Below are positions 35,517-44,819 of a stretch of 64,000 bases of DNA, one piece after another. Within the stretch, counting starts at the first letter, position 1; every line of letters starts with the position of its first letter. The notes under the pieces are model-generated. The model had not been told where the DNA came from. It saw only the letters and a program-made list of their open reading frames with translations, and did no database searches. This DNA comes from Fredinandcohnia onubensis (GTDB taxonomy: Bacteria; Bacillota; Bacilli; Bacillales; Bacillaceae_L), in contig NZ_JAPSKV010000008.1 of the NCBI RefSeq assembly GCF_031181385.1, positions 62,001-126,000 of the forward strand, in the 5' to 3' direction. The translations under genes were made by a program, and so were the position numbers.

Positions 35517-37457
35517 TTGAATAGTCAAACAATGGAAGCATTAGGTTATTATCAAATTTTGAATGAGATCGCACAATTCGCAAGAACAAACCGGGGGAAG
35601 GAAACACTACTCTCTTTAAGACCTACACAAAATAGAAAGAAAATTGAGCATTCTTTACATGAAATTTCAGAAGCAATGAATATCCTTGCAATCAGTGGGA
35701 GTGTTCCGATACACTCTTTGGACCAAATCGATCATTATATTGAGCAAGCAAAAAAAGGAATCGCTATAAAAGTAGATCAATTCACTCGGATTGTCTCATT
35801 CCTAAACCACTGTCAAAAGTTAAAGCAATTTATGAAAGATAAGGAATATGCCGGTCCAATGGTCAGCATGTACGCTGCATCCATTGGAGATGTATCCCAA
35901 CTAGAAGCAGAAATAAGTCGCTGTTTGCGCAATGGCCAAGTAGATGATTATGCATCAAGTGACCTTAACTACTTAAGAAGACACCTCACCACTCAGCAAG
36001 GAAAATTAAAAGAAAAAGCACAGTCATTAGTGAAAAGTGGAAGAATTTCTCCTTATTTGCAGGAAACGAACGTTGCAGAACGATCAGGTCGTTATGTTCT
36101 AGCAGTAAAAAAAGAATTTAGGAAGAAAATTCAAGGAGCAGTATTAGATACGTCAGCTTCGGGCTCTACCCTCTTTATCGAACCTGTTGAATTAAGCACA
36201 CTTCAGGAAGATATTGAGCTCATTAAAATTGCAGAAGAAACTGAGGTAGAGCGTATTTTATATGAACTCACTCAGTTGTTTCTCTCATATGAACATGTGA
36301 TCCAGGTTGCCGTAGAGACCATGCACCATTATGATGTACTTTTCGCCAAAGCTAAGTACAGTCAAAAGATTCAAGCAAACATTCCAACAATCAATGAAGA
36401 GTTCAGGATCCATCTAAAAGAGGCACGTCATCCGATGCTTGGACATAACGCCATTCCGCTCACGATTCCAATCGGAGAACAAGAACGAGCTCTTGTCATC
36501 ACTGGCCCGAATACAGGAGGAAAAACGGTTACTCTAAAAACAGTTGGACTCCTCACATTGATGGCTCAATCTGGTCTCCCTATTCCGGCCAAAAAAGGGA
36601 GTGAAATTGCCATCTTCCAACATATCTTTGTCGATATTGGAGATGGCCAAAGCATTGAGCAAAACTTAAGTACATTTAGTTCCCGAATGGTCAATATTAT
36701 TGAAATTTTAAAAACCACCAATGATTCGTCACTCGTATTAATTGATGAACTAGGTTCCGGCACCGACCCAAGGGAGGGAATGGCCCTCGCCATCGTTATT
36801 TTAGAGCAACTATTTGAAAAAGGGGCTACTTTATTTGCGACTACCCATTATAGTGAAATGAAGAGATTTGCTGATGAAACGGAAGGTTTTATAAATGGTT
36901 CCATGGAGTTCGACATCCAAACACTGCAACCAACATACAGACTTTTACTTGGGAAGAGTGGGCAAAGCCAAGCGTTTGATATAGCTGCTAAACTTGGAAT
37001 GCACCCATCACTTATCGAACGTGCCCATAGGAAAGCGTATCAACAGGATAAGGATTATCATCAAAACATTGCACACGACACATTACAATCACCCTCCTAT
37101 CAAAAGCAAATCATTGTAAATAAGTATGCTCGAAGCAACGTTGAAAAAAGAAAACAAGAGCCACTTGCATCTAAGGTCACGGTCTACAATCAAGGGGATA
37201 ACGTCCTTCTTGTTGCAACAGGTGAAACCGGCATAGTGTACAAAGGACCAAATGAACGTGGAGATTATATTGTGCAAATTAAAGGGGAGAAACGAACTGT
37301 TAATTATAAGAGAATGGAGTTAAAGATTGCGGCAGCAGAGCTCTACCCTTCTGATTACGATTTTGACATCATCTTCAAAAGTAAAGAATATCGTAAAATA
37401 AAAAAAGACATGAACCGCAAATTCGTAGAAGACAAATGGTTAGAGGAAGATGAGTAA
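35517..37457 (+). CDS. MutS2-like ATPase lacking the Smr domain
   Basis: The 646-residue protein matches MutS2. It has a coiled clamp/lever region (residues 1-290), an ATPase with Walker A TGPNTGGKTVTLKT (about 325), IEQNLSTFSSRM, Walker B LVLIDELGSGTDPREG and ATTHYSEMK, then a KOW-like segment (VYNQGDNVLLVATGETGIVYKG). Bacillus MutS2 has about 785 residues and ends in an Smr nuclease domain. That domain is absent and the protein stops in a lysine-rich tail. MutS2 splits collided ribosomes, so this paralogue may act on ribosomes. The TTG at 35517 follows AAAGGAGG. Confidence 0.85.
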   Translation: MNSQTMEALGYYQILNEIAQFARTNRGKETLLSLRPTQNRKKIEHSLHEISEAMNILAISGSVPIHSLDQIDHYIEQAKKGIAIKVDQFTRIVSFLNHCQKLKQFMKDKEYAGPMVSMYAASIGDVSQLEAEISRCLRNGQVDDYASSDLNYLRRHLTTQQGKLKEKAQSLVKSGRISPYLQETNVAERSGRYVLAVKKEFRKKIQGAVLDTSASGSTLFIEPVELSTLQEDIELIKIAEETEVERILYELTQLFLSYEHVIQVAVETMHHYDVLFAKAKYSQKIQANIPTINEEFRIHLKEARHPMLGHNAIPLTIPIGEQERALVITGPNTGGKTVTLKTVGLLTLMAQSGLPIPAKKGSEIAIFQHIFVDIGDGQSIEQNLSTFSSRMVNIIEILKTTNDSSLVLIDELGSGTDPREGMALAIVILEQLFEKGATLFATTHYSEMKRFADETEGFINGSMEFDIQTLQPTYRLLLGKSGQSQAFDIAAKLGMHPSLIERAHRKAYQQDKDYHQNIAHDTLQSPSYQKQIIVNKYARSNVEKRKQEPLASKVTVYNQGDNVLLVATGETGIVYKGPNERGDYIVQIKGEKRTVNYKRMELKIAAAELYPSDYDFDIIFKSKEYRKIKKDMNRKFVEDKWLEEDE

Positions 37458-37470
37458 TTATGAGCTAATA

Positions 37471-37503
37471 AACGTTGATCCTTTCTTGGATTAACGTTTT
37501 TTC
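37471..37503 (+). terminator. Terminator of the MutS2-like gene
   Basis: AACGTTGATCC pairs with GGATTAACGTT, followed by T's. Confidence 0.85.
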
Positions 37504-37582
37504 TATTTACTTGAGATATTCTATATTCAAAAGGGTGTATATAATCTTCAATTGTACACAATCTAAATTTGGAGGTGATAAA

Positions 37583-37741
37583 ATGGAAAATCAAAACAAT
37601 CGACAAAATAACAATCAGAATCGTGACAATAATGATGGTTTTATGAATAAAGTTGGGCAGACGATTGAAAATGTTGTAGATACCATTACCGGTGATAACG
37701 ATAATAACCAGAATCAACAGCCAGGAAAAAATAAACGCTAA
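37583..37741 (+). CDS. Small Asn/Gln-rich hydrophilic protein, 52 aa
   Basis: A GGAGGTGAT site precedes the ATG of this 52-residue ORF. The N-terminus is made almost wholly of Asn, Gln and Arg, followed by a short amphipathic segment (DGFMNKVGQTIENVVDTITGD) and another Asn/Gln-rich tail ending KNKR. It resembles unassigned small Bacillus proteins, and I cannot name a family. A terminator follows. Confidence 0.75.
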   Translation: MENQNNRQNNNQNRDNNDGFMNKVGQTIENVVDTITGDNDNNQNQQPGKNKR

Positions 37742-37768
37742 GTAGTACATAAATCTAATAACAAACAA

Positions 37769-37808
37769 AAGGGCATGAATTCGATTTTCGACTTGAATCA
37801 TGCCTTTT
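37769..37808. terminator. Terminator after the 52-aa gene
   Basis: AAAGGGCATGA pairs with TCATGCCTTTT around further partial pairing; T's follow on the plus strand. Confidence 0.75.
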
Positions 37809-37894
37809 AATTATGGTTAAACAAAAAATCATGAGGAATCACACGCTTCTTCATTGAACATATATTATGTTTAAAAACGACAGGAGCTACATCG

Positions 37895-38500
37895 ATGATT
37901 TATATTGTTCAACCTGGAGATACTCTTTATCAGATAGCCCAAAGATTTAAAACGTCAATAGCTTTATTACTCATGTACAATCCCCAAATTACGAATCCAA
38001 CTTTCATTTACCCTGGACAGATTATTAATTTACCTCCGACAGGGCATTCCTACAAGCTTTGCCCTATTTTACGACAAGGCAATCGCGGACCAGCGGTAAG
38101 TAGAATACAAATTCTCTTAAGAGATCAAGGTCTTTACAACGGAGCAATTGACGGCATATATGGACCATTGACACAGAGAGCACTTGTAACCTGGCAACAA
38201 AATACAAAAGAGCTTGAAGTTACAGGGATTGTAGATGAGGAGACTTGGGTATCGTTAGGATTTGAATGTAACGAACGTCCCGAGATTGTTCAATACATTG
38301 TACGTCCTGGGAGTTCCTTATTTGGAATAGCTATTTGGTTTGGAGTATCTGTTGATAACCTTTTACAAGTAAACCCTCAAATTACAAATCCCAACCAAAT
38401 TTTTGCTGGGCAGATAATTAATATTCCGGCGTCTTTTTTACCTTTAAAACACGGCAAAAGCTCACAGGGAAAAAATTCCACCAATAAATACAACAAATAA
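37895..38500 (+). CDS. LysM - peptidoglycan-binding - LysM protein
   Basis: The 201-residue protein consists of a LysM at residues 1-46 (IYIVQPGDTLYQIAQRF...IYPGQIINLP), a PG_binding_1 domain at about 55-125 (LRQGNRGPAVSRIQILLRDQGLY...DGIYGPLTQRAL) and a second LysM at about 135-185. No signal peptide or catalytic domain is present, so it may bind peptidoglycan from inside, for example at the spore cortex or coat. It is followed closely by the CBS gene. Confidence 0.88.
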   Translation: MIYIVQPGDTLYQIAQRFKTSIALLLMYNPQITNPTFIYPGQIINLPPTGHSYKLCPILRQGNRGPAVSRIQILLRDQGLYNGAIDGIYGPLTQRALVTWQQNTKELEVTGIVDEETWVSLGFECNERPEIVQYIVRPGSSLFGIAIWFGVSVDNLLQVNPQITNPNQIFAGQIINIPASFLPLKHGKSSQGKNSTNKYNK

Positions 38501-38544
38501 TTCCCAAGCTAGTAAAGGGAAAAAATTATTTGGAGGTAATTGAT

Positions 38545-38979
38545 ATGGCACAATTAAGAGAAATCATGACATCAGATGTTGTTACAATTAACGAAACACA
38601 GACAGTCCAAGAAGCTGCTGCTTTAATGAGCCAACACAATATCGGTTCTGTTCCAGTAGTAAACAACAACGGACAAATGGTCGGAATTGTGACTGACCGT
38701 GATATTACCTTGCGTACGACTGCACAAGGTGAAAGTGCACAAACGCCCGTTTCTCAAGTTATGACTGCTCAGAAAATTGTTCAAGGTACCCCGGACATGG
38801 ATGTACATGAGGCAGCAAATTTAATGGCTCAGCAACAAATTCGCCGCTTACCAGTCGTTGAAAATGGGCAAATAACAGGAATGGTTGCCTTAGGCGATTT
38901 AGCCGTACAAAATCAATACGCAAACGAGGCCGAACAAGCATTACAAAACATCTCAACCCCATCCGCACCTCAACAATAA
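38545..38979 (+). CDS. CBS-domain pair protein
   Basis: The 144-residue protein is a single Bateman module: CBS1 (residues about 5-60, LREIMTSDVVTINETQTVQEAAALM) and CBS2 (about 70-125, VSQVMTAQKIVQGTPDMDVHEAANLM). Each ends with the usual VGIVTDRDI or TGMVALGDLA strand. Such modules bind adenine nucleotides and report energy state or stress. The ATG at 38545, 8 bases after TTTGGAGG, is preferred to 38530. No effector domain is attached. Confidence 0.9.
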   Translation: MAQLREIMTSDVVTINETQTVQEAAALMSQHNIGSVPVVNNNGQMVGIVTDRDITLRTTAQGESAQTPVSQVMTAQKIVQGTPDMDVHEAANLMAQQQIRRLPVVENGQITGMVALGDLAVQNQYANEAEQALQNISTPSAPQQ

Positions 38980-38983
38980 CGGG

Positions 38984-39061
38984 TTTGGGACAGAGGGACA
39001 GGTCCCTTGTCCCAGAAATGAATATGTAACAAAATTAATGGGACGCGATACCTCGCGTCCC
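38984..39061. repeat. GGGAC palindromic repeat, copy 9 (A plus B)
   Basis: Type A at 38984-39014 and a shortened type B at 39039-39061, after the CBS gene. Confidence 0.85.
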
Positions 39062-39230
39062 TTTATATGATTTGAACCAAAACCATGTATACAACTGTAC
39101 AACCCGCAATCGAAAGGAACATATTTCTCTTCCAAAAATGAAGCATGGCAATAATTTTTTAGTAGCACCGAATTGTGTTTGTTAAAATAATAATACTAGC
39201 CTATATAGATTTTTTTTCATTAATATATCC

Positions 39231-39311
39231 TGGGACAGAGGGACAGGTTCACTGTCCCAAAAAGAAGATTGTAAAAAAATGGTGGGACGCGAGCCCTGTC
39301 CCCGTGTCCCT
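39231..39311. repeat. GGGAC palindromic repeat, copy 10 (A plus B)
   Basis: Type A at 39231-39259 and type B at 39280-39311 directly upstream of the SGNH hydrolase site. With copy 9 it fills most of the 38980-39328 gap; I see no gene there. Confidence 0.88.
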
Positions 39312-39328
39312 CAGAGAAGGAGAATGAT

Positions 39329-40102
39329 ATGAAGAATCGCCCCAGTATTCCCCTTTCATACTTGATTTCTATAGTGGTTTGTGTGTTGTTGTTAGTTGGG
39401 GTTAATGGGACAATTGAAACCTTTATGTTACCTCAGGAAAGTAAAGCAACGATTCAAGAATCTACATCAGTCCACGATTCTTTAGTAATTCAAAAGCTTA
39501 ATAATAGTCAACCTGTGACTATTGTTGCGTATGGTGATTCAATTACATGGGGATATGAACGAGATTCTGATACCGGAAGAGTATCTCAAGTAAAGAACCC
39601 ATATCCAAAGGTCCTAGAATATGAACTCAGGCAAAAGTTTGGCTATCGTCATATAAAAGTTATTAATAAAGGTCATCCCGGCTGGACATCTATACAGGCA
39701 CTTAACAATCTCGAGAAGGAAGTGCTTAGCTATCATCCCGACTTAGTCATTTTGATGTTCGGGATAAATGATGCAAGAGGTCATTTAAAATACAGTCCAC
39801 ATTCTCTACCTATCCCTGTTGAAGAATATAAAGAAAATAATCAGCATTTGCTTCAAAAGATTCAAGAAAAAGGAATCGAAGTGGTTATCATCTCAGCCAC
39901 AACGTTTACCAGTAAAAAAAATAATGCAGATTTAAATCAAGCTCACTATACACATGCAATAAGTTCCTTAGCAAAAGAAGAAAATATCCACTATATTAAT
40001 GGTTCTGAAATTCCGATTAAAAATAATCTTAAAGATGGAATTCACTTTAAACCCGGGCAATATAAGCTAATCGCAGAAAAAATAATGTCTGAACTATTTT
40101 AG
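39329..40102 (+). CDS. SGNH/GDSL-family hydrolase, membrane-anchored
   Basis: The 257-residue esterase-like protein has an N-terminal membrane helix (residues about 8-28) and four SGNH blocks: YGDSITWG (nucleophile Ser), GHPGWTS (Gly), MFGINDARG (Asn) and DGIHFKPGQ (Asp/His). It is likely exported and acts on acyl groups in the envelope. GAGAAGGAGAATGAT precedes the ATG. Confidence 0.88.
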   Translation: MKNRPSIPLSYLISIVVCVLLLVGVNGTIETFMLPQESKATIQESTSVHDSLVIQKLNNSQPVTIVAYGDSITWGYERDSDTGRVSQVKNPYPKVLEYELRQKFGYRHIKVINKGHPGWTSIQALNNLEKEVLSYHPDLVILMFGINDARGHLKYSPHSLPIPVEEYKENNQHLLQKIQEKGIEVVIISATTFTSKKNNADLNQAHYTHAISSLAKEENIHYINGSEIPIKNNLKDGIHFKPGQYKLIAEKIMSELF

Positions 40103-40473
40103 GGATCACTGGAGGTCCCTTTACTAATTTCAAAAATGTAGTGGGACGCGCGACCTGTCCCCTTGACCCACTTGGGGCGCCGCAATGTTCCGTTACATTT
40201 GTTATTTAATAGTAATTTACGTCATAATATGTAGTTTTTTCATTCCTGTCAATAGTCTTATTCTAGTATTTTCTACATCTATTACCAAAGGTAGTCAAAT
40301 GCTAGATACGAAATTCAATTAGTCAAATCTATTAATTTTCAATGATTGATTGAGGTTAATATAGTAGAAAAGTTTTAAGTTATCAATTTAAGGAAAAGTC
40401 TTCCTCAAATATTACAAAATTCACATGCTATGATTGTGATGTATCTTAGATACAAACAAGAGGAGGACTGAAT
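40103..40473. repeat. Gap with GGGAC repeat copy 11 (40141-40171)
   Basis: The gap holds one type-B repeat right after the SGNH gene. The rest is AT-rich upstream sequence of the CAP gene, with a possible -10 (TATGAT) near 40428. No gene was seen. Confidence 0.75.
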
Positions 40474-41199
40474 ATGAAGAAAACTGTATTTTCGTTATTA
40501 GTGGCAGGTGCACTATTAGTTACTGGGCCATTAGCTAGTTCCGCGGAGCAAGTAAGTGATTCAAAAAATGTATATGAAGGTCGTTATGTTGTATCTGTTA
40601 ACAACTCTACTAATTGGAATGACCTTATTCAAAACTTACTTAAAAAATACTATTCTGGGTACTCTCAAACTCAACCTAAAGTGGAGACACCTACACAACC
40701 AGCTGAGGAGCCAACTCAACCAAAAGCTGAAGAGCCTGTTCAGGAAGAACCTGTCGTTCAACAACCTGTACAACAGCAACCATCAGAACAGCCAAAAGAA
40801 ACTGAGAACCAAGCTACTTATTCATTAAGTCAGTTTGAGCAAGAAGTTGTAACTCTAACAAATAATGAACGTGCAAAATATGGCTTACAGCCACTAAAAA
40901 TTGATTTAAAATTAAGTGAAGTTGCGAGAATCAAATCTTCTGATATGAAGAATAAAGGGTATTTTTCACATACAAGTCCAACTTACGGATCACCATTTGA
41001 GATGATGAAGCAATTCGGTGTTCAATATCGTGCAGCTGGTGAAAATATCGCAATGGGTCAACGTTCACCACAAGAAGTTGTAAATGCATGGATGAACAGT
41101 GAAGGCCATCGCAAGAATATCTTAAGCTCAAACTTCACTCATATTGGAGTAGGCCATGTAGAAGGCAATTACTGGACACAGATGTTTATTGGAAAATAA
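40474..41199 (+). CDS. Secreted CAP-domain (SCP/PR1-like) protein
   Basis: The 241-residue protein begins with a signal peptide (MKKTVFSLLVAGALLVTGPLASSAEQ, cleavage near residue 24). A Pro/Gln/Glu-rich linker (about residues 65-110) and a C-terminal CAP domain (about 117-241) follow. Domain markers are LTNNERAKYGLQPL, SHTSPTYGSP, AGENIAMGQRSPQEVVNAWMNSEGHRKNIL and the ending YWTQMFIGK. Bacillus YkwD-type CAP proteins are extracellular and of unknown activity. GAGGAGG precedes the ATG. Confidence 0.92.
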   Translation: MKKTVFSLLVAGALLVTGPLASSAEQVSDSKNVYEGRYVVSVNNSTNWNDLIQNLLKKYYSGYSQTQPKVETPTQPAEEPTQPKAEEPVQEEPVVQQPVQQQPSEQPKETENQATYSLSQFEQEVVTLTNNERAKYGLQPLKIDLKLSEVARIKSSDMKNKGYFSHTSPTYGSPFEMMKQFGVQYRAAGENIAMGQRSPQEVVNAWMNSEGHRKNILSSNFTHIGVGHVEGNYWTQMFIGK

Positions 41200-41240
41200 A
41201 TTTATTTAGCAAGTTATGCTTTTCTTCCTTATAATAAATG

Positions 41241-41273
41241 AGCACCCAACGAAACTTCGTTGGGTGCTTTTTT
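41241..41273 (+). terminator. Terminator of the CAP gene
   Basis: AGCACCCAACGAA pairs perfectly with TTCGTTGGGTGCT, followed by six T's. Confidence 0.92.
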
Positions 41274-41275
41274 GT

Positions 41276-41338
41276 GGGGCAGAGGTCCACTGTCCCAGGA
41301 AAATATTGGTGGGACACGGGACCTGTCCCCGTGTCCCG
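41276..41338. repeat. GGGAC palindromic repeat, copy 12 (A plus B)
   Basis: A shortened type A at 41276-41297 and a full type B at 41308-41338, between two convergent genes. Confidence 0.85.
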
Positions 41339-41351
41339 TCCTGTGTACCGG

Positions 41352-42455
41352 TTATTGCAATTTTCCTCTACAAAGGATTGGGATTTGGTCTACGACTTCG
41401 TCTCCAGAGATCAGGTAGGCATAATCATAGAGGTTGCAGACTGGGCATATATGGTTTGGTATAACTTCTAGTGTTTCTCCGATTGTAACTTGATTTCTAA
41501 ATTCTTCATTATAGATTATTGCATGCTCATCATAAAGCTGGTCAATATGAACACCATAGTTTTTGATATACCCTATTCCAGTCGTTGCACATATTCCTTC
41601 ACTTCGAGATTGCATGGTTAGTCCTTTTGCACCGACATCTGTAATGATACGTTCATTTGTTGGTTTGCTAATAACAGTTGTGAGGACAGTTGCCGCACAT
41701 CTAGAGTAAGAACCAATTGCATTTCCTTGCGAAACATCCATGAGGATATAAGTTCCAATACGAAGTTCAGTGATTCCCTCCATTACTCCAAAATCATGCA
41801 TGAGCGGTGGAGTCGATCCAATGCTAACGGTTTCAAGTTTGCAGCCTAACTCCTCCGCTAGATGTGCAAAATGAAGGGTGCGTTTTTGCGCTTCATTATA
41901 AAGGAGGCGACATTCCTCAAGGTCTTTGGCTTTATATGTATGACCATCGTGAGAAAAAATCCCTTTTAAATTCACATGCGAGCAATTTTTTATGTATTCT
42001 ACTAAACTTGTATAATCACTTTCTTCGATAACGCCTGAACGGTTTTCACCCACTTCAATCTCGATCAGAACTTGGGCTGGCTTTTGACTATCACTAAATA
42101 CTTTCTCAATCATTTCACATTGTTCAATGCTGTCGACACCAAAGGAAATATCAATTGATTCAGCAAGCTTTTTAATGCGATTTAATTTGACCTCTCCCAC
42201 GATTTCGTTTGCAATAAAAATATCATTCAGTCCGTGTTCAGCCATGATTTCTGCTTCGCCGACCTTCGCTACCGTAATACCATTTGCACCTTTCTTTACC
42301 TGTAATTTAGCTAGCACAGGCATTTTATGCGTTTTCGTATGCGGGCGAAGATGAACACCATATTGATTAGCATATGTTTGCATTCTATTAATGTTATCCA
42401 TCATAATTTCTCGATCAATTAATAAGCTCGGTGTATCTAGTTCATGCTTTTTCAT
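41352..42455 (-). CDS. D-threonine aldolase / D-serine dehydratase-like PLP enzyme (alanine racemase N-terminal fold)
   Basis: The 367-residue protein has a PLP barrel start, LDTPSLLIDREIMMDNINRMQ, and the lysine-bearing LRPHTKTHKMP (K near residue 43) of the DSD1/D-TA family. It has a C-terminal metal-site region (HICPVCNLYDYAY). Family members cleave D-threonine-type hydroxy amino acids or dehydrate D-serine. The ATG at 42455 follows AGGAG at good spacing. It lies downstream of RidA and a threonine-synthase-like gene on the same strand. Confidence 0.86.
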   Translation of the reverse strand: MKKHELDTPSLLIDREIMMDNINRMQTYANQYGVHLRPHTKTHKMPVLAKLQVKKGANGITVAKVGEAEIMAEHGLNDIFIANEIVGEVKLNRIKKLAESIDISFGVDSIEQCEMIEKVFSDSQKPAQVLIEIEVGENRSGVIEESDYTSLVEYIKNCSHVNLKGIFSHDGHTYKAKDLEECRLLYNEAQKRTLHFAHLAEELGCKLETVSIGSTPPLMHDFGVMEGITELRIGTYILMDVSQGNAIGSYSRCAATVLTTVISKPTNERIITDVGAKGLTMQSRSEGICATTGIGYIKNYGVHIDQLYDEHAIIYNEEFRNQVTIGETLEVIPNHICPVCNLYDYAYLISGDEVVDQIPILCRGKLQ

Positions 42456-42491
42456 CAAAACCACTCCTCACAAATTAAAATAGTCAAGCTT

Positions 42492-43601
42492 CTAGTTACT
42501 TTTTAGACCCGCTCCACATAAAGGAAAGACTAGTTGTTGGTCTTTTAATTCGGGGTATTTCTCTACATATTGTAAGTATCCGGCATAATTGGCTGCTGAA
42601 GTGATTTCTACATAAATTCCTTTTAATGCAAGCTGCTTTCTTGCCTCTACTATACTTTCCTCAGACACACCGATTATATCTCCACCAGTTTCTCGCACAG
42701 CCTGCAAGATTTCTGGTCCTCTTGCCGGTGCTGCAATGGCAATGCCCTCCGCCAAGGTTCCTGAATGTTCAACAGGTTCCACCGTGTTTTTACCTTCTAC
42801 AAAGGCCTTCATAAGAGGTGCACAAACTTCTGCCTGTACTGCAAGAATTTTTGGCATTTTCTCAATCTGGCCAATTGCCAATAGCTCTTGAAAGGCAATA
42901 TATGCTCCCATAAGCAATGTTCCATTTCCTACTGGGATAATGAATGCTTCAGGCATTTTGTTATTCATTTGCTCAAATACTTCATACACATACGTTTTCG
43001 TACCTTCCCAAAAAATCGGGTTGTAAATATGACTTGCATAGAATGCTCCTGTGGTATCAACCATCGATATCGCAGCGTTTGCCGTATCTTCTCTATTTCC
43101 AGGAACCTTATGAATAACCGCGCCATGTGCTTCAATCTGGGCTATTTTTTTACTAGAGGTTGATTCCGGTACGAAAACATCACATTGGATTCCCGCCCTT
43201 GCTCCATAGGCTGCAATGGCTGTTCCCGCATTACCACTACTATCTGCAACGACTCTCTTAACTCTGAGTTTTTTCGCCATGGCAATGAGCAGTACAGCCC
43301 CACGATCTTTAAAAGACAAAGTAGGCATATAGTAATCAGCTTTGGCATAGACATTGTCATCGATTTTAATGAGTGGAGTCCCCCCTTCCCCTAACGTAAT
43401 CTCCTGCCATACATCGTCCTGTTCAAATGGAAGTGCATCGATATATTTCCAAAGAGAATGATTTCTGGATGAAGAGATTTCAGTAAAATCTACTGCCTTT
43501 TTCTCATATTCAAGGTTTAGTAATCCGCCACAATCACATTTCCATTTATTACTTTCCAACGGATATGTTGAATGACATTCAAAGCAGATATAGTTCATCA
43601 T
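42492..43601 (-). CDS. Threonine synthase-like PLP-dependent enzyme
   Basis: The roughly 369-residue protein starts with a zinc-ribbon-like CxxC...CxC. Fold-type II PLP motifs follow: SFKDRG (Schiff-base Lys), SSGNAGTAIAAYGARAG (Asn contact) and the phosphate-binding VGNGTLLMG. True threonine synthase is possible, but isolation from hom/thrB and linkage to RidA and a D-amino-acid enzyme suggest an ammonia-lyase or related catabolic activity. The start overlaps the end of ridA by about 20 bases; two adjacent ATGs are possible. Confidence 0.82.
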   Translation of the reverse strand: MMNYICFECHSTYPLESNKWKCDCGGLLNLEYEKKAVDFTEISSSRNHSLWKYIDALPFEQDDVWQEITLGEGGTPLIKIDDNVYAKADYYMPTLSFKDRGAVLLIAMAKKLRVKRVVADSSGNAGTAIAAYGARAGIQCDVFVPESTSSKKIAQIEAHGAVIHKVPGNREDTANAAISMVDTTGAFYASHIYNPIFWEGTKTYVYEVFEQMNNKMPEAFIIPVGNGTLLMGAYIAFQELLAIGQIEKMPKILAVQAEVCAPLMKAFVEGKNTVEPVEHSGTLAEGIAIAAPARGPEILQAVRETGGDIIGVSEESIVEARKQLALKGIYVEITSAANYAGYLQYVEKYPELKDQQLVFPLCGAGLKSN

Positions 43602-43986
43602 CAATCTTCCTTTTCTTATAGGCTATTGCTTCAAGTTCTATCGAATATCCATAGTGTAGTTGATTAGTAGGAACAACAGCCCGTGCAGGCTTATGATCAC
43701 CAAAATACTGTTTGTATAATGAATTAACAGTATCCCATAATGAAATATCTGAAATATAAATCGTAACCTTCATGATGTCCTCTTTTTTTGCTCCTGCTGC
43801 TTCTAAAACATGGTTTAAGTTGGTTAATACTTGTTTGGTTTCAGCAACAATATCACCGCTAGTTCCTTCTCCTGTAAAAGGATCAACCGGGAGTTGACCA
43901 GATATGAAGAGTAAATTACCCTTTTGTGTTGCAGCGGAATAATGTCCCAGGTTTGGCTTCGCACCGTTAATTGTGATAAATTTCAT
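43579..43986 (-). CDS. RidA family enamine/imine deaminase
   Basis: The 135-residue protein begins ITINGAKPNLGHYSAATQKGNLLFISGQLP and contains the catalytic-arginine segment KPARAVVPTNQL near residue 105, as in RidA. It hydrolyses the reactive enamine/imine that PLP-dependent dehydratases release. Its overlap with the threonine-synthase-like gene supports that role directly. Confidence 0.92.
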   Translation of the reverse strand: MKFITINGAKPNLGHYSAATQKGNLLFISGQLPVDPFTGEGTSGDIVAETKQVLTNLNHVLEAAGAKKEDIMKVTIYISDISLWDTVNSLYKQYFGDHKPARAVVPTNQLHYGYSIELEAIAYKKRKIDDELYLL

Positions 43987-44031
43987 ACTAGTAAGCCTCC
44001 TTGAGTTTAGAGTTTTTATGAATAAGAGGAT

Positions 44032-44688
44032 TTATCCTTTATTGCTTTTATCTTTAATTTCTTCAATATAGCTGTACACCGTGACTTTTGAGATATTCAA
44101 CTTCTCAGCAACTCTATCGATTGTTCCACGAATTAAGAAGATCCCTTTTTGTTCCATAAATCGAACCATCTCAACCTTTTCATCACGCCTTAGCTGTTCT
44201 ACTGGTTTATTGCCAATAATTTTATCGATCAAATCATTAGCTATCTCCTGAATATGCTCTGTTTCATTCAAACTTTCCTGCTGATAATTGTGTCTTGGAA
44301 GCTGGTCCGGATGTTTGGGAATCAAGCTGGTTAGATAGTTTATATTCTCAGTAATTCGTGTCGTATCAATGTTAATGCAAAGTGCTCCAATTACCTTTTT
44401 GTCCTGATTTCTAATTAACAAGGTAGAAGATTTGATTAATCTACCATCATCAGTATGGAAATAATAATTTGCTGAATAATCATTCGTAAAATTTTGGGAT
44501 AATAATACTTCTGTAATGAGATGATTAAAACTTTGTCCAACATTCCTTCCGGTTACATAGTTGTTAACCGTGTACACAACTGAGCTTTGAGGCACTGTTA
44601 AATCATGCAGTACAACTTCGCAATCATTGCCAAATGTTTTAGCAATCACCTCTGCCACTGGAATGTACTGTTCAAGTATAGAATTCAT
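44032..44688 (-). CDS. YheO/DauR-type transcriptional regulator (PAS-like plus HTH)
   Basis: The 218-residue regulator has an N-terminal YheO PAS-like domain (LEQYIPVAEVIAKTFGNDCEVVLHDL, residues about 3-110). A C-terminal HTH (about 170-215) reads LIRGTIDRVAEKLNISKVTVYSYIEEI. DauR-like members control D-amino-acid catabolism. This one heads a strand of D-amino-acid-type PLP genes, so it probably controls them. The ATG at 44688 follows GGAAAGGAA. Confidence 0.88.
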   Translation of the reverse strand: MNSILEQYIPVAEVIAKTFGNDCEVVLHDLTVPQSSVVYTVNNYVTGRNVGQSFNHLITEVLLSQNFTNDYSANYYFHTDDGRLIKSSTLLIRNQDKKVIGALCINIDTTRITENINYLTSLIPKHPDQLPRHNYQQESLNETEHIQEIANDLIDKIIGNKPVEQLRRDEKVEMVRFMEQKGIFLIRGTIDRVAEKLNISKVTVYSYIEEIKDKSNKG

Positions 44689-44819
44689 AAACAAATTCCT
44701 TTCCATAAGTCTATTCAACTAAAATATATATAAAATTTTATATAAAATCAATAACTTTTTATATACCAAGAAAATGATATTTAACACTTATTTTTTATAC
44801 AAAACGCAAGAAGTGTATA

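Noticed and set aside
37355-37801. A 148-codon minus-strand ORF with hydrophobic stretches
   Set aside because: It overlaps the end of the MutS2-like gene, a terminator and the 52-aa gene, and has no ribosome site; it is a shadow.
41216-41471. Two overlapping plus-strand ORFs after the CAP gene
   Set aside because: They cover a terminator, a GGGAC repeat and the antisense of the PLP gene end; no ribosome site.
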